Below are positions 52,907 to 61,282 of a DNA stretch of 64,000 nucleotides, piece after piece (position 1 is the stretch's first letter; the number at the start of each line of letters is the position of its first letter). Source of the DNA: DATBGS01 sp036557885 (GTDB lineage: Bacteria > Chloroflexota > Ktedonobacteria > Ktedonobacterales > DATBGS01). A program made the position numbers and the translations under genes. The notes under the pieces are model-generated. The model was not told the DNA's origin. It was given only the letters and a program-made list of their open reading frames with translations, and searched no databases. The stretch spans positions 3,583 to 67,582 of the forward strand of contig DATBGS010000108.1 of assembly GCA_036557885.1 (NCBI GenBank), read 5' to 3'.

Positions 52907-53314
52907 TTAGTCCTTGGGACGAATCACCCGATGGATATAGTACACCGTCTCGCTCATCTGATAGCCCTTGGGCAGCCGTTGAGTAGCCCTGCGCCTGGCG
53001 GCGCTGCCTGGCAAGTTGAGCATGTTGCTTAATGTTGGCAGGGCGGAGAGCACGGGCAGCGAGCGGCCCACCGGGCGCTTGAGCCAGAAGCGCAGGCCCA
53101 GGCGCACCAATTCATAGCCCACGCCCAGGGCAACAATGCCAGCGCCGGTCCGCACCGGGGCCGGAATGAGCGCGCGGCCAGGGCGTTCAGGCACTGCCGG
53201 GAGCGCGGATTGCACCGGCACAACGGCCTTACTGGGAATTGTCACATCTGCCCCACAGCGGCGGCAGTAGCTCTCGGTGGCCTTACAGGAAGCCTCACAC
53301 ACCGGACAAAGCAT
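52907..53314 (-). CDS. Zinc-ribbon membrane-associated small protein
   Basis: A 135-residue protein with an N-terminal zinc ribbon (CPVCEASC and YCRRCGAD, Cys3/6/17/20), a Pro/Ala linker, one moderately hydrophobic segment (GAGIVALGVGYELVRLGLRFWL, about 56-77) and a basic C-terminus. No family beyond the ribbon. TAGGAGGGTGCC gives a strong ribosome site. It is probably cotranscribed with the cyclodeaminase-like gene. Confidence 0.72.
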   Translation of the reverse strand: MLCPVCEASCKATESYCRRCGADVTIPSKAVVPVQSALPAVPERPGRALIPAPVRTGAGIVALGVGYELVRLGLRFWLKRPVGRSLPVLSALPTLSNMLNLPGSAARRRATQRLPKGYQMSETVYYIHRVIRPKD

Positions 53315-53437
53315 GGCACCCTCCTAACAGCTTCAGAAAGATGATGGCACATGTCCATTGTACGCTCAACCACAGCAAAAAGCCAGACATGTAGACAGAA
53401 TGGGGCCACAAAACGGGTATCCGGCTATTTTCTTCTT

Positions 53438-54598
53438 CTACGCGCGCGATGCGTGTGGTTCCTGGCGCAGCGTCAGAATGGCTTCACTGAGCTGCGCAAC
53501 AGCAGCATCAACTTCTTCGGCTGTGCTCCAGCGGCCCAGCGAGAGACGCAGCGCCCCCAACGCCAGCGACGGCTCAATGCCCATCGCCAGCAGGACCGAC
53601 GATGGCTCGGTTAGCCCGGCGTGGCAGGCCGAGCCGGTGGATGCGGCTATCCCAGGCACTCGCGCCAGGACATCTTCGCCCACCACGCCAGGCACGCAGA
53701 TATTCAGGGTATTGGGCAGGCGCTGCTCCGGGTGCCCGTTGACTTTGACCGGCCCAACGCGCGCCTCCAGGCCGCGCAGGAGTTGTTCTCGCAGAGCGAG
53801 CCAACGCTGCGCTTGCCCGGCAAGCTGCGCCTCTGCCTGCGCGCAGGCTTCCCCCAGGGCCACGATGTAGGGCACATTCTCGGTTCCAGCCCGTCGGCCA
53901 CTTTCGTGCCCGGCCCCATGAATCAACGGCTCAAGCGCAGTGCCGCGCCGCGCATACAGCGCGCCAATGCCCTTGGGGGCGTACAGTTTATGACCGGCTA
54001 TCGTCAGCAGATCCACGCCCAGATCATCCACGCGCACCGGCGCTTTGCCCACCGATTGCGCCGCGTCGGTATGCAAGGCGATGCCGCGCTTTCTTGCCAG
54101 CCGTCCGATTTCGGCAATGGGTTCCAGGGTGCCTATCTCGTTGTTAGCGTGCATGATGGTAATCAGGATAGTTTGGGGAGTAAGTGCTGCTTCTACCTGC
54201 GCCGGGTCCACGCGCCCGGCGTCGTCTACGGGGAGATAGGTCACGCGAAAGCCGTGCCGCGCCTCCAGATAGCGACAGACATTGAGGATTGCCGGATGTT
54301 CGATCTGGGTAGTAATCAGATGGTTGCCCTGCTCGCGCCGCGCAAACGCTACGCCCTTGATGGCCTGATTATCGCTTTCGGAGCCACCGCTGGTAAAGAT
54401 CACCTCATCAGGCGCGCAGCCTAATAAGCCCGCTACCTGCGCCCGCGCCCGCTCCACAGCCTCTTTTGCGGCGTGCCCGTAGGCATGGCCGCTGGAGGGG
54501 TTGCCGAAATGCTGCTCCAGATACGGGCGCATAGCCGCCACCACCGCCGGGTCCAGCGGGGTTGTGGCGTTGTAGTCAAGGTAAATCGGCTGCTGCAT
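53438..54598 (-). CDS. Cysteine desulfurase (NifS/IscS family)
   Basis: The 386-residue PLP enzyme has the cofactor Lys in the TIAGHKLYAPKGIGAL near 203, the GTENVP near 236 and the catalytic Cys in ASTGSACHAG near 328. It takes sulfur from Cys to make a persulfide for Fe-S clusters and thio-modification. Length and the loop put it in group I (IscS/NifS-type), not SufS. No iscU, iscA or suf genes are beside it. A GAGGAAGG site precedes the ATG. A pair of CTCCTCTCGTC direct repeats lies just upstream (54626-54650). Confidence 0.93.
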   Translation of the reverse strand: MQQPIYLDYNATTPLDPAVVAAMRPYLEQHFGNPSSGHAYGHAAKEAVERARAQVAGLLGCAPDEVIFTSGGSESDNQAIKGVAFARREQGNHLITTQIEHPAILNVCRYLEARHGFRVTYLPVDDAGRVDPAQVEAALTPQTILITIMHANNEIGTLEPIAEIGRLARKRGIALHTDAAQSVGKAPVRVDDLGVDLLTIAGHKLYAPKGIGALYARRGTALEPLIHGAGHESGRRAGTENVPYIVALGEACAQAEAQLAGQAQRWLALREQLLRGLEARVGPVKVNGHPEQRLPNTLNICVPGVVGEDVLARVPGIAASTGSACHAGLTEPSSVLLAMGIEPSLALGALRLSLGRWSTAEEVDAAVAQLSEAILTLRQEPHASRA

Positions 54599-54648
54599 GG
54601 CAAACCTTCCTCCTACTCTCTCAAACTCCTCTCGTCTTACTCCTCTCG

Positions 54649-55929
54649 TCAGACAAACCAGCGTCCAGTCATAAAGACGAGCGAGAGCACCGCCAGCAAT
54701 CCGGAGAAGACCACCAGCAGCGCCTGATGGGTGGTTGGACGCCGCGCCAGGAGGCCCAGCGTCAGGAACGCCGGGAAGACCTCCAGGGCAAAGCGTTGAT
54801 TGGAGGCCAGCGGGTCCAGGTACCCGGTGTGGCCCCCGCCTGGGAAAAGCAGCATCGTGACCAGCAGCGCCAACGCATACAGACTATATGAGCGCGGCAA
54901 GCGGCGCCAGCCACGCCAGAGAAGAAAGGCCACAAAGAGCGTCGCCCCTAGATCAAGCAGATCGTGGACCTGAAAAAACGAGGCTGGGGCTGCCTGCCAG
55001 AGTCCCACAACCTGCCGCCACAGACCTGTCCAGGGGAGGCTGATCGCCCGCCCCCAATGTGCCTGCACGTGGCTAAAGGACAACGGATCGCCAAAACGCA
55101 GCCAGCAAAACGTGGCATACAGGCCCAGGCCCGCCGGGATAAGTGCGATGGAGAGCACATCAGCCTGGACGCGGCGCCACTGCCAGTTCCGCCGCCCCAG
55201 ATACTCTATTGCAAAGGGCAGCGCCAGTAAGACGCCCGCCGAGCGTGTTAAAGCGGCCAGTAAGCCCAGGATGCCCGCCAGCCACCAGCGTTCGCGGCGC
55301 ATGGCAAGAAAGCAGGTAATCGCCAGCAACAGAAAGAGCGATTCGCTGTAGGGCGCAAACAGAAAGAGCGCGGTGGGGAACAGCGCCAGATACCAGGCAG
55401 AGCGCGCGGCAACTTTTCGCCCACATTCTTGTTCTGCAAGCGTCAAAAACGCCCAGATGGCCCCAAAGAACGCCAGATTCGAGACGACCAGCCCCACCAC
55501 ATACGCGCCCGCGCCGCCAAAGGGCAGCGTTCCCAGATAGATGAGCAGCGGATAGAGCGGAAAGAAGGCGGTCTGATTGATGGTATAGTAGCCGTGTTGA
55601 GCAATCTCCAGATACCATTTGGCATCCCATTGGTCCCAGCTTTGCAGGAGATTCCCCACGCCAACCGAGGCATGGGAATACGTTGACGCATTGAACAACA
55701 CAAAGCCTACATACGTGATCAGGACAAAGAGCAGACGCGAAACCCCAAAGATCACCAGCGCCTGAAGCAGTGGAGTCTGGCGGAGTGCAGTAGTTCGCTT
55801 TACGACAGGCGCAGGCTCGCGCAGCCAGCCAAAGTCAGCCGCGTCAACACGCCCTGGGGCCAGGGCAGATGCCGCTGCTGACGATTCATCAGTCTGATCT
55901 ATGGGGGCTTTGTCTTGAACTTGTGGCAT
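54649..55929 (-). CDS. PIG-V-like mannosyltransferase family membrane protein
   Basis: The 426-residue protein has about nine to ten membrane helices and the PIG-V (GT76) features: WDQWDAKWYLEIAQHGY near 95-111, AFFPLYPLLI near 118, and ALFLFAPYSESLFLLL near 188 and later AALTRSAGVLLALP. The enzyme adds mannose or other sugar from a polyprenyl-phosphate donor on the outer face. The first ~45 residues are polar. Together with the GT2 at 42 kb and the PMT-like gene it suggests extracytoplasmic glycosylation. Confidence 0.85.
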   Translation of the reverse strand: MPQVQDKAPIDQTDESSAAASALAPGRVDAADFGWLREPAPVVKRTTALRQTPLLQALVIFGVSRLLFVLITYVGFVLFNASTYSHASVGVGNLLQSWDQWDAKWYLEIAQHGYYTINQTAFFPLYPLLIYLGTLPFGGAGAYVVGLVVSNLAFFGAIWAFLTLAEQECGRKVAARSAWYLALFPTALFLFAPYSESLFLLLAITCFLAMRRERWWLAGILGLLAALTRSAGVLLALPFAIEYLGRRNWQWRRVQADVLSIALIPAGLGLYATFCWLRFGDPLSFSHVQAHWGRAISLPWTGLWRQVVGLWQAAPASFFQVHDLLDLGATLFVAFLLWRGWRRLPRSYSLYALALLVTMLLFPGGGHTGYLDPLASNQRFALEVFPAFLTLGLLARRPTTHQALLVVFSGLLAVLSLVFMTGRWFV

Positions 55930-55992
55930 GGGTTTCTCCGAATGGGTTCGTGGCCCTGGTCGCGGGGCCGGGCCTCTCCTGTGTGTACATCC

Positions 55993-57810
55993 TTATGTAT
56001 CTACGTTGGCAGGATTCCAGGCAAGAATCAAACAATAAGTCGTTGCTCCGCCCATGACGGCATGCACTGCCTTCCCCTGCCATGCAGGAGGCGGGGGATA
56101 ACCGCGCTGTATCAAATGCATCGGCCATACCAGATACTCATCGCCCGTTAGCTCTGTGGGCGTGGCCGGGCGCAACGGCAGGCGGGCGCTTTGTAAGTCC
56201 TGGCGGGCCTCCAGCCAGTAGTTCAACGCATCGGGCAAGCTGACCAGCCCAACGGTGCCACCCACGCGAGCATGCGCTTGCAACCACTCCACCGCGTCGG
56301 CATAGGCCGGGTAGGCCACCTGCAAGAGTCCGTTTTCTGATGCAAATAGCTCGCTGCTATAGCCCTCGGCTTGCGGGGCATGCACCAACCCCAGGGCGTG
56401 CGGCACGATCAGCGCCACCGCTGCCACGATCAGGACCAGGGCTTGAACCAGTGCTGGACGGCTCAGCCGCCGCACCGGGGAGTTTTTGTCGGCAAGGAGC
56501 ATGCCATCTATTTCCGCTTCTGGCGTGCCAGCTAGCTGGGTGGGTGGTTCACTTGGCCTGGGCGCAGGCTGCATCTGTGAATTGGCGTGCCAGGTTCGGA
56601 TGAGCCTGGAAGCGCCCCAATTGAGCGCCCGCAGCAGGGCATACGCCCCCACCAGACAGACCGGCGCAGCCAGCGGCAGCATATAGTGCGTGCCCACGAC
56701 GATGCTTAAAAAGCTGAACGGCAGGAGCAGTCCACCCAGCCAGCACAGGCCAAACGCCAGCGGCAGGTCTTCCCGCGCTTGCTGGCGACCACGCCGCGCC
56801 AGCCGAACCGCCGCCCAGGGGAGGAACAGCAGCGCGGGAATGACCACAAAGGCGCTCAGCTTGATGAGCAAGATCAAGAAGACGGCCCCAGGCGGGATAT
56901 GTCCGCCATAGCTCCCGGCAAAAAAGGTGCGGTGCCCCTGCTCGGCGTGCCCAAACTGAAAGCCAATGCTATCAGCCAGGCGAATGATGGGATTCACCCA
57001 GATGGCAGGGTCGGCCAGATAGAGCGTTGCCAGCCCGACCAGCGCCGCCAGCCCAAGCGTTCGCCAGGGCAGGCGTTGGCGCTCGCTCCTGCTGCTGTCT
57101 CCCAGGCGCGTCTGATACCAGACAAACGCCAGCATGCCCGGTACAGCCAGCACAGCGGTATATTTCGAGGCAAAGCCCAGCCCCAGAAAGGCCCCAACCA
57201 GCAGATACAGGCGCGGATGCTGTCGGGCATACCAGAGTGTGACAAACGCCAGGCTCACAAAGCTGGCGGCATAAATATCGAGGTAGGCAATACTGCTGAA
57301 ATAGCTGTACCAGGGACTGAAACCCAGGCAGAGCACGCCAAGCAACGCGGGCCAGCGGCCAAAAATCGGCTTCCCCAGCGGATAGAGCAGGGCCAGCGCC
57401 AGCGCGCTGATGATGGCCCCTGGCAGGCGGGCCGCCTGAACCATGCCCAGCGAGGGCTGGACAAACCCAGCCAGCGCCGCCGCCAGCCCCATAAAGAGCT
57501 TGGGCAAGGCTGGCGCCTCATAGTTCATCAGCCATGCGGGGGCGAGCAGGTGTCCATGTACGAGCAGGGAGAAATCCAGCCGACCAACCGGCACGTAGAC
57601 TGCCTCGTCGGTCACAACATCTAATTGGTGCAGCAGCACCCAGCGGGGGATGAAGGCCACCAGCGCCAGCAGCAGGGTCAGCGCCAGATCAGGCCATGCC
57701 AGCCACTCTAGCGGCCAGCGGCGCAGGCCAACGGCATGACGGGGCTGCCTGGAATGCGTCGGATGAGATGTTTGGGAAAGCGATTTATTTGAAGCGCGCG
57801 AAAATGTCAT
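55993..57810 (-). CDS. ArnT/PMT-like membrane glycosyltransferase (GT39/GT83)
   Basis: The 605-residue protein has about 11 helices and the PMT_2 pattern: VTDEAVYVPVGRL near 69 (acidic residues of the first loop), FSPWYSYFSSIAYLDIYAASF near 165, and the LYLLVGAFLGLGFASKYTAVLAVPG. The C-terminal ~120 residues are extracytoplasmic. It transfers a sugar from a polyprenyl-phosphate donor to protein or lipid; the acceptor is unknown. A polar N-terminus (~30) precedes helix 1. The PIG-V-like gene follows 63 bp downstream. Confidence 0.85.
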   Translation of the reverse strand: MTFSRASNKSLSQTSHPTHSRQPRHAVGLRRWPLEWLAWPDLALTLLLALVAFIPRWVLLHQLDVVTDEAVYVPVGRLDFSLLVHGHLLAPAWLMNYEAPALPKLFMGLAAALAGFVQPSLGMVQAARLPGAIISALALALLYPLGKPIFGRWPALLGVLCLGFSPWYSYFSSIAYLDIYAASFVSLAFVTLWYARQHPRLYLLVGAFLGLGFASKYTAVLAVPGMLAFVWYQTRLGDSSRSERQRLPWRTLGLAALVGLATLYLADPAIWVNPIIRLADSIGFQFGHAEQGHRTFFAGSYGGHIPPGAVFLILLIKLSAFVVIPALLFLPWAAVRLARRGRQQAREDLPLAFGLCWLGGLLLPFSFLSIVVGTHYMLPLAAPVCLVGAYALLRALNWGASRLIRTWHANSQMQPAPRPSEPPTQLAGTPEAEIDGMLLADKNSPVRRLSRPALVQALVLIVAAVALIVPHALGLVHAPQAEGYSSELFASENGLLQVAYPAYADAVEWLQAHARVGGTVGLVSLPDALNYWLEARQDLQSARLPLRPATPTELTGDEYLVWPMHLIQRGYPPPPAWQGKAVHAVMGGATTYCLILAWNPANVDT

Positions 57811-57959
57811 GGAAACCGTAGGAAAAAGCTATCATCACCTCTGTCATGGTCAAAGTATCACACGTTTTAGACGAAGGGCGTCGTGAGAATGACACAAATT
57901 GGAACAAATTCCTTTTTCTCCCATTTTGCTTTTGTTCTCCTTGCGCAGAACTGTTCAGC

Positions 57960-57989
57960 TTGACGCTGGCAGCATCGCAATGGTATGAT
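57960..57989 (+). promoter_or_regulatory. Promoter upstream of trxA-csoR
   Basis: TTGACG (57960-57965), 18-bp spacer, TATGAT (57984-57989). Predicted start near 57996, inside the CsoR-type operator. Confidence 0.65.
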
Positions 57990-57993
57990 ATAG

Positions 57994-58010
57994 ATACCCA
58001 GTGGGGGTAT
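57994..58010 (+). promoter_or_regulatory. CsoR-type operator
   Basis: Perfect inverted repeat ATACCC-N5-GGGTAT with G-rich centre, matching the known CsoR/RicR/RcnR-like operator type (e.g. in front of Bacillus copZA). It overlaps the transcription start. Confidence 0.65.
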
Positions 58011-58374
58011 GTGAATCCCCTCCTGATGAGCGCAAACATGAGCCATTCTGCTAGAGCAGCATGAGATTGGAGTTCTTTTTGTAGGTAGAGAGAATCTTCT
58101 GTGTTCACCGTGAATACAGCGGGACGTAGCGCACCCTGTAGAAGTCGGCTGACTCGGCAGTCGCATGCTCACAAGACGCGAGACCGTTAAAACGTGGCTG
58201 AAAGAGCTACACCAGGCGCGTTCACGCCTGGAGGGACAACCCGTTGAGACCTGGACTTGATACCATCCGGTCTCTTGCCCGGCTAGGGCCATACGTCGCT
58301 GATGCGGCGCGATGTGCGGATGTGTTCACCGCAACCGAGTATGTTTGATGACAAAAAAGAAGGCAGGTCATTGA

Positions 58375-58716
58375 ATGGCAGGTTCTTACATTGAAGTCTC
58401 CGACCAGGATTTTGAACAAAAAGTGCTCAAGTCGGGCAAGCCAGTAGTCGTGGACTATTGGGCGCCCTGGTGTGGCCCATGCCGGATGATGGCCCCCATC
58501 TTTGAGGAACTCAGCAATGAGTATCACGACCAGATGGAGTTTGCCAAGATGAACACAGACGACAATCCCTATGTTCCTGGTCGTCTGGGCATCCAGGGCA
58601 TCCCCACGCTGATCTTCTTTAAGGACGGGCGCGAAGTCAACCGCATTGTTGGGGCTGTCCGGCGCGAGATTTTCAAGCGCCAGATTGACAGCGTGTTGGC
58701 CGGGGCCAAAGCCTGA
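58375..58716 (+). CDS. trxA: Thioredoxin
   Basis: The 113-residue protein has the active site WCGPC (Cys33 and Cys36), the buried Asp (VVVDYWAPWCGPC) and the cis-Pro GIPTLIFF near 76. It reduces protein disulfides using thioredoxin reductase. The family and length are standard. The leader is ~365 nt and begins at a CsoR-controlled promoter; csoR follows 136 bp downstream. GAAGGCAGG lies before the ATG. Confidence 0.95.
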   Translation: MAGSYIEVSDQDFEQKVLKSGKPVVVDYWAPWCGPCRMMAPIFEELSNEYHDQMEFAKMNTDDNPYVPGRLGIQGIPTLIFFKDGREVNRIVGAVRREIFKRQIDSVLAGAKA

Positions 58717-58852
58717 GCCGACGTTCTTGCTCCGTCAGCCTGGGAAGTTTTTGCCCCGGTGTCGCGCCTTCCCAGGCATGCTTTTTGCAAACACTTTTAG
58801 CTGGGTTTGAAGAGTGACCCGGCTCATTCTTTCCCAGGCACAGGCGAGCGTT

Positions 58853-59119
58853 ATGGCCGAAGAAGAAGTCAACGAGACTGATATTACCAACCGGCTGCGC
58901 CGCATCGAAGGCCAGATTCGCGGCCTCAGCCGCATGTTGGAAGAAAAGGGAAGCTGCGAGGCGCTCATTATCCAGGTTCTTGCCGTGCGCGCAGCCATAG
59001 ACCGGGTGGCGTCTGAAATCCTAAAGCATCATGTGGATCAATGCTTGAACGAGATGTCTCCGGCTGAAGCGAAAAGCGCGATCAGCCGGGCAGTTCAACT
59101 CATGAATAAGATCATCTGA
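58853..59119 (+). CDS. csoR: CsoR-family copper-sensing transcriptional repressor
   Basis: The ATG at 58853 gives 88 residues, normal for the family; a GTG 13 codons earlier is possible. The all-helical fold has NRLRRIEGQIRGL near 13-25, and the copper ligands Cys35, His60 and Cys64 with the exact spacing of M. tuberculosis CsoR (C36/H61/C65). It should bind Cu(I) and release DNA. The matching operator is at 57994-58010, so the trx-csoR unit is probably autoregulated. No copper pump is in the window. Confidence 0.87.
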   Translation: MAEEEVNETDITNRLRRIEGQIRGLSRMLEEKGSCEALIIQVLAVRAAIDRVASEILKHHVDQCLNEMSPAEAKSAISRAVQLMNKII

Positions 59120-59139
59120 TCCTGCTAGGAGCGCTGCCG

Positions 59140-60186
59140 ATGGCCTCACACGGGGCACCCTTGTTCCCGATACACCTGCGTGCCAGCTTGCATGAAACGA
59201 TCTGGGGTGGGCAAAATCTGGCCCGCTATGCCGGAAAGCGCCTGCCCCAGAACGCGACGATTGGCGAATCCTGGGAAACCGAGATTCAGAATCAAGCGAT
59301 CAACCCTCCCTACGCAGGAAAACACCTTGGCGAACTGGTCGAGGCACTGGGCGAGGCGCTGCTAGGCACCCAGGCCATCAGTATTTTTGGTACGCGCTTT
59401 CCCTTGCTTGCCAAGTTTATTGACGCGCAAGACAAGCTCTCCGTCCAGGTGCACCCCAACGACGAATACGCGCACGCGCGTGAGCAGGGCAAACTGGGCA
59501 AAACCGAAGCCTGGTATATTCTGCACGCTGACCCCGGCGCGGCCCTCATTCATGGCATAGAGCGCACAGTCACCCGCGAGGAAGTGCAGCAGGCGATTGA
59601 GCACGTCACCCTGGAATCACTGGTGCATTACGAGCCAGTACAGCCAGGAGATGTGGTCTTTGTTCCCGCCGGAACGGTGCATGCCATCAACGCGGGCATC
59701 GTGCTCTACGAGCTTCAGGAATACTCCGATGTGACGTATCGCCTCTATGATTATGGGCGGCTCACCCCACAAGGCAAGCCGCGCGAATTGCACATAGAAC
59801 GCGGGCTGGATGTCATGGACTACGAGCCAACGCCCATTCACAGGGTTCGCCCGCTCGTTCTTCCAGGAGCACGAGGGGCAGGAGATGCTGTAGACCAGCG
59901 GCGCTGCCTTGTTGCCTGCCGCTATTTTGTACTGGAAGAATTGACCTTCCAGCAGTCCACCGCCGCAACGACCAGCACCACCAGTTGCCAGATTCTCTCG
60001 CTGCTGGATGGCTCCTGCGCGCTTCAGCCCCCAACAGGGGAAGCCTTGCCGCTTGCTAAAGGCGATACTGTTGTGCTGCCCGCGCAGCTTGGCGCCTACA
60101 CCCTTGTTGGTAGCTCCAGGTTGGTTCGCTCCTATGTGCCCACCGCCGATGATGACCTGCTGCGTGGCTTCTGGTCCGCGCAATAG
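59140..60186 (+). CDS. manA: Mannose-6-phosphate isomerase, class I
   Basis: The 348-residue cupin has HETIWGGQNLARY near the start, SVQVHPNDEYAH near 101 (His zinc ligand), KTEAWYI near 119, and VFVPAGTVHAI near 170 (His). It interconverts mannose-6-phosphate and fructose-6-phosphate, feeding GDP-mannose and polyprenyl-mannose for the glycosyltransferases here. The start lies 20 bp after csoR and has AGGAGC before it. The C-terminal part lost the second domain, as usual in the short class. Confidence 0.93.
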   Translation: MASHGAPLFPIHLRASLHETIWGGQNLARYAGKRLPQNATIGESWETEIQNQAINPPYAGKHLGELVEALGEALLGTQAISIFGTRFPLLAKFIDAQDKLSVQVHPNDEYAHAREQGKLGKTEAWYILHADPGAALIHGIERTVTREEVQQAIEHVTLESLVHYEPVQPGDVVFVPAGTVHAINAGIVLYELQEYSDVTYRLYDYGRLTPQGKPRELHIERGLDVMDYEPTPIHRVRPLVLPGARGAGDAVDQRRCLVACRYFVLEELTFQQSTAATTSTTSCQILSLLDGSCALQPPTGEALPLAKGDTVVLPAQLGAYTLVGSSRLVRSYVPTADDDLLRGFWSAQ

Positions 60187-60239
60187 CTCACCGGCCAGTT
60201 TTTATCAGCGACAGGTTTTTATGAGCATTTCTCGTCAGG

Positions 60240-60268
60240 TTGTCGGTATGGGGTGGCCGTTGTACAAT
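60240..60268 (+). promoter_or_regulatory. Promoter of lipA
   Basis: TTGTCG (60240-60245), 17-bp spacer, TACAAT (60263-60268); start near 60275. Confidence 0.6.
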
Positions 60269-60308
60269 AAGGCCAGAGAAACCATGAAACGACAGCAAGA
60301 GGTGCATC

Positions 60309-61184
60309 ATGTCCGCAACGCTGGAACGCCGCCCGGAATGGCTCAAAATACACATGCCCCAGGGCGAGAACTATAGCGAGTTAAAAACGCTGATGCGCAG
60401 CAAAGGGCTGCATACGGTTTGCGAAGAGGCACGCTGCCCCAATATTGGCGAGTGTTGGGGCCACAGAACGGCCACCTTTATGATTCTGGGCAGCGTTTGC
60501 ACGCGCAGTTGCGGCTTTTGCGCCGTTGCCACCGGACGCCCGATGGCGCTCGACTGGGAGGAGCCGCGCCGTGTGGCAGAGGCGGTCAAGCAGATGGAAT
60601 TGCGCCATTGCGTCGTTACCTCCGTCAACCGCGACGAACTGCGCGACGGCGGCGCGGCGCTCTTTGCCGCGACGATTCGCTGGATTCGCCGCGTGAATCC
60701 CGAATGCTCGGTAGAAGTGCTGACCCCCGATTTCAAGGGCGATGAGGACGCCCTGCGCATCGTGATGGACGCCCGGCCCAATGTCTTCAACCATAACGTG
60801 GAGACGGTGCCGCGCCTGTATAAGCGCGTGCGCCCGCAGGCGGTGTACACGCGCTCGCTCCAGGTGCTCAAACTGGCGAAAGCCATGAACCCTGCCGCGC
60901 CAGTTAAGTCCGGCTTTATGCTGGGGCTGGGCGAGGAACACGATGAGGTGATGCAGGTGCTCGAAGACCTCCGCGCGCATGATGTGGATATTGTGACCAT
61001 CGGGCAGTATTTGCGCCCATCCTTTAAGCACCTGCCGGTGGAGCGCTATGTCAAGCCGGAGGAGTTCCGCGAATTTGCGCTGGCGGGCAAGAAGCTGGGC
61101 TTTCGGCATGTGGAGTCCGGGCCGCTGGTGCGCAGTTCGTATCACGCCTGGGACCAGGCCAAAGCCGCTGAAGCAGGGGAATAA
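60309..61184 (+). CDS. lipA: Lipoyl synthase
   Basis: The 291-residue radical-SAM enzyme has the auxiliary cluster Cys38/43/49 (CEEARCPNIGEC) and the SAM cluster Cys64/68/71 (CTRSCGFC), plus PDF and the final SSYHA element. It inserts two sulfurs into protein-bound octanoate. AGAGGTG precedes the ATG. It is monocistronic, with its promoter and a 21-bp terminator hairpin. Its partner for octanoyl transfer may be the LplA/LipM-like gene at 46.5 kb. Confidence 0.96.
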   Translation: MSATLERRPEWLKIHMPQGENYSELKTLMRSKGLHTVCEEARCPNIGECWGHRTATFMILGSVCTRSCGFCAVATGRPMALDWEEPRRVAEAVKQMELRHCVVTSVNRDELRDGGAALFAATIRWIRRVNPECSVEVLTPDFKGDEDALRIVMDARPNVFNHNVETVPRLYKRVRPQAVYTRSLQVLKLAKAMNPAAPVKSGFMLGLGEEHDEVMQVLEDLRAHDVDIVTIGQYLRPSFKHLPVERYVKPEEFREFALAGKKLGFRHVESGPLVRSSYHAWDQAKAAEAGE

Positions 61185-61206
61185 ATTTCGTAACATGTAA
61201 CATGAG

Positions 61207-61254
61207 AGCAGCAGCGCCCTGGATGCCGGTGGCATCCAGGGCGCTGCTGCTTTA
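61207..61254. terminator. Terminator hairpin between lipA and the M24 peptidase gene
   Basis: A perfect 21-bp stem (61207-61227 with 61231-61251) with a GGT loop, then TTT on the plus strand. It can serve both convergent genes; the T-run is short. Confidence 0.7.
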
Positions 61255-61282
61255 CGAAGAAAGAAGAAAGCATCAACAATGG

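Larger units (their letters stand above)
57811..58374. other. Divergent intergenic region with trx leader
   Basis: No gene is seen in these 564 bases. It holds the CsoR-type promoter-operator and a ~365-nt leader before trxA. The leader contains CCAGGCG...CGCCTGG (58212-58232) and GAGACC...GGTCTC pairings and two TGTGTTCACCG copies (near 58099 and 58319). No riboswitch class could be confirmed. Confidence 0.45.

Noticed and set aside
58120..58200. Resemblance of GACGTAGCG and GCGAGACC to a yybP-ykoY (manganese) riboswitch
   Set aside because: The key GGGGAGUAG loop is not intact, spacing is too short and the downstream genes are not manganese-related.
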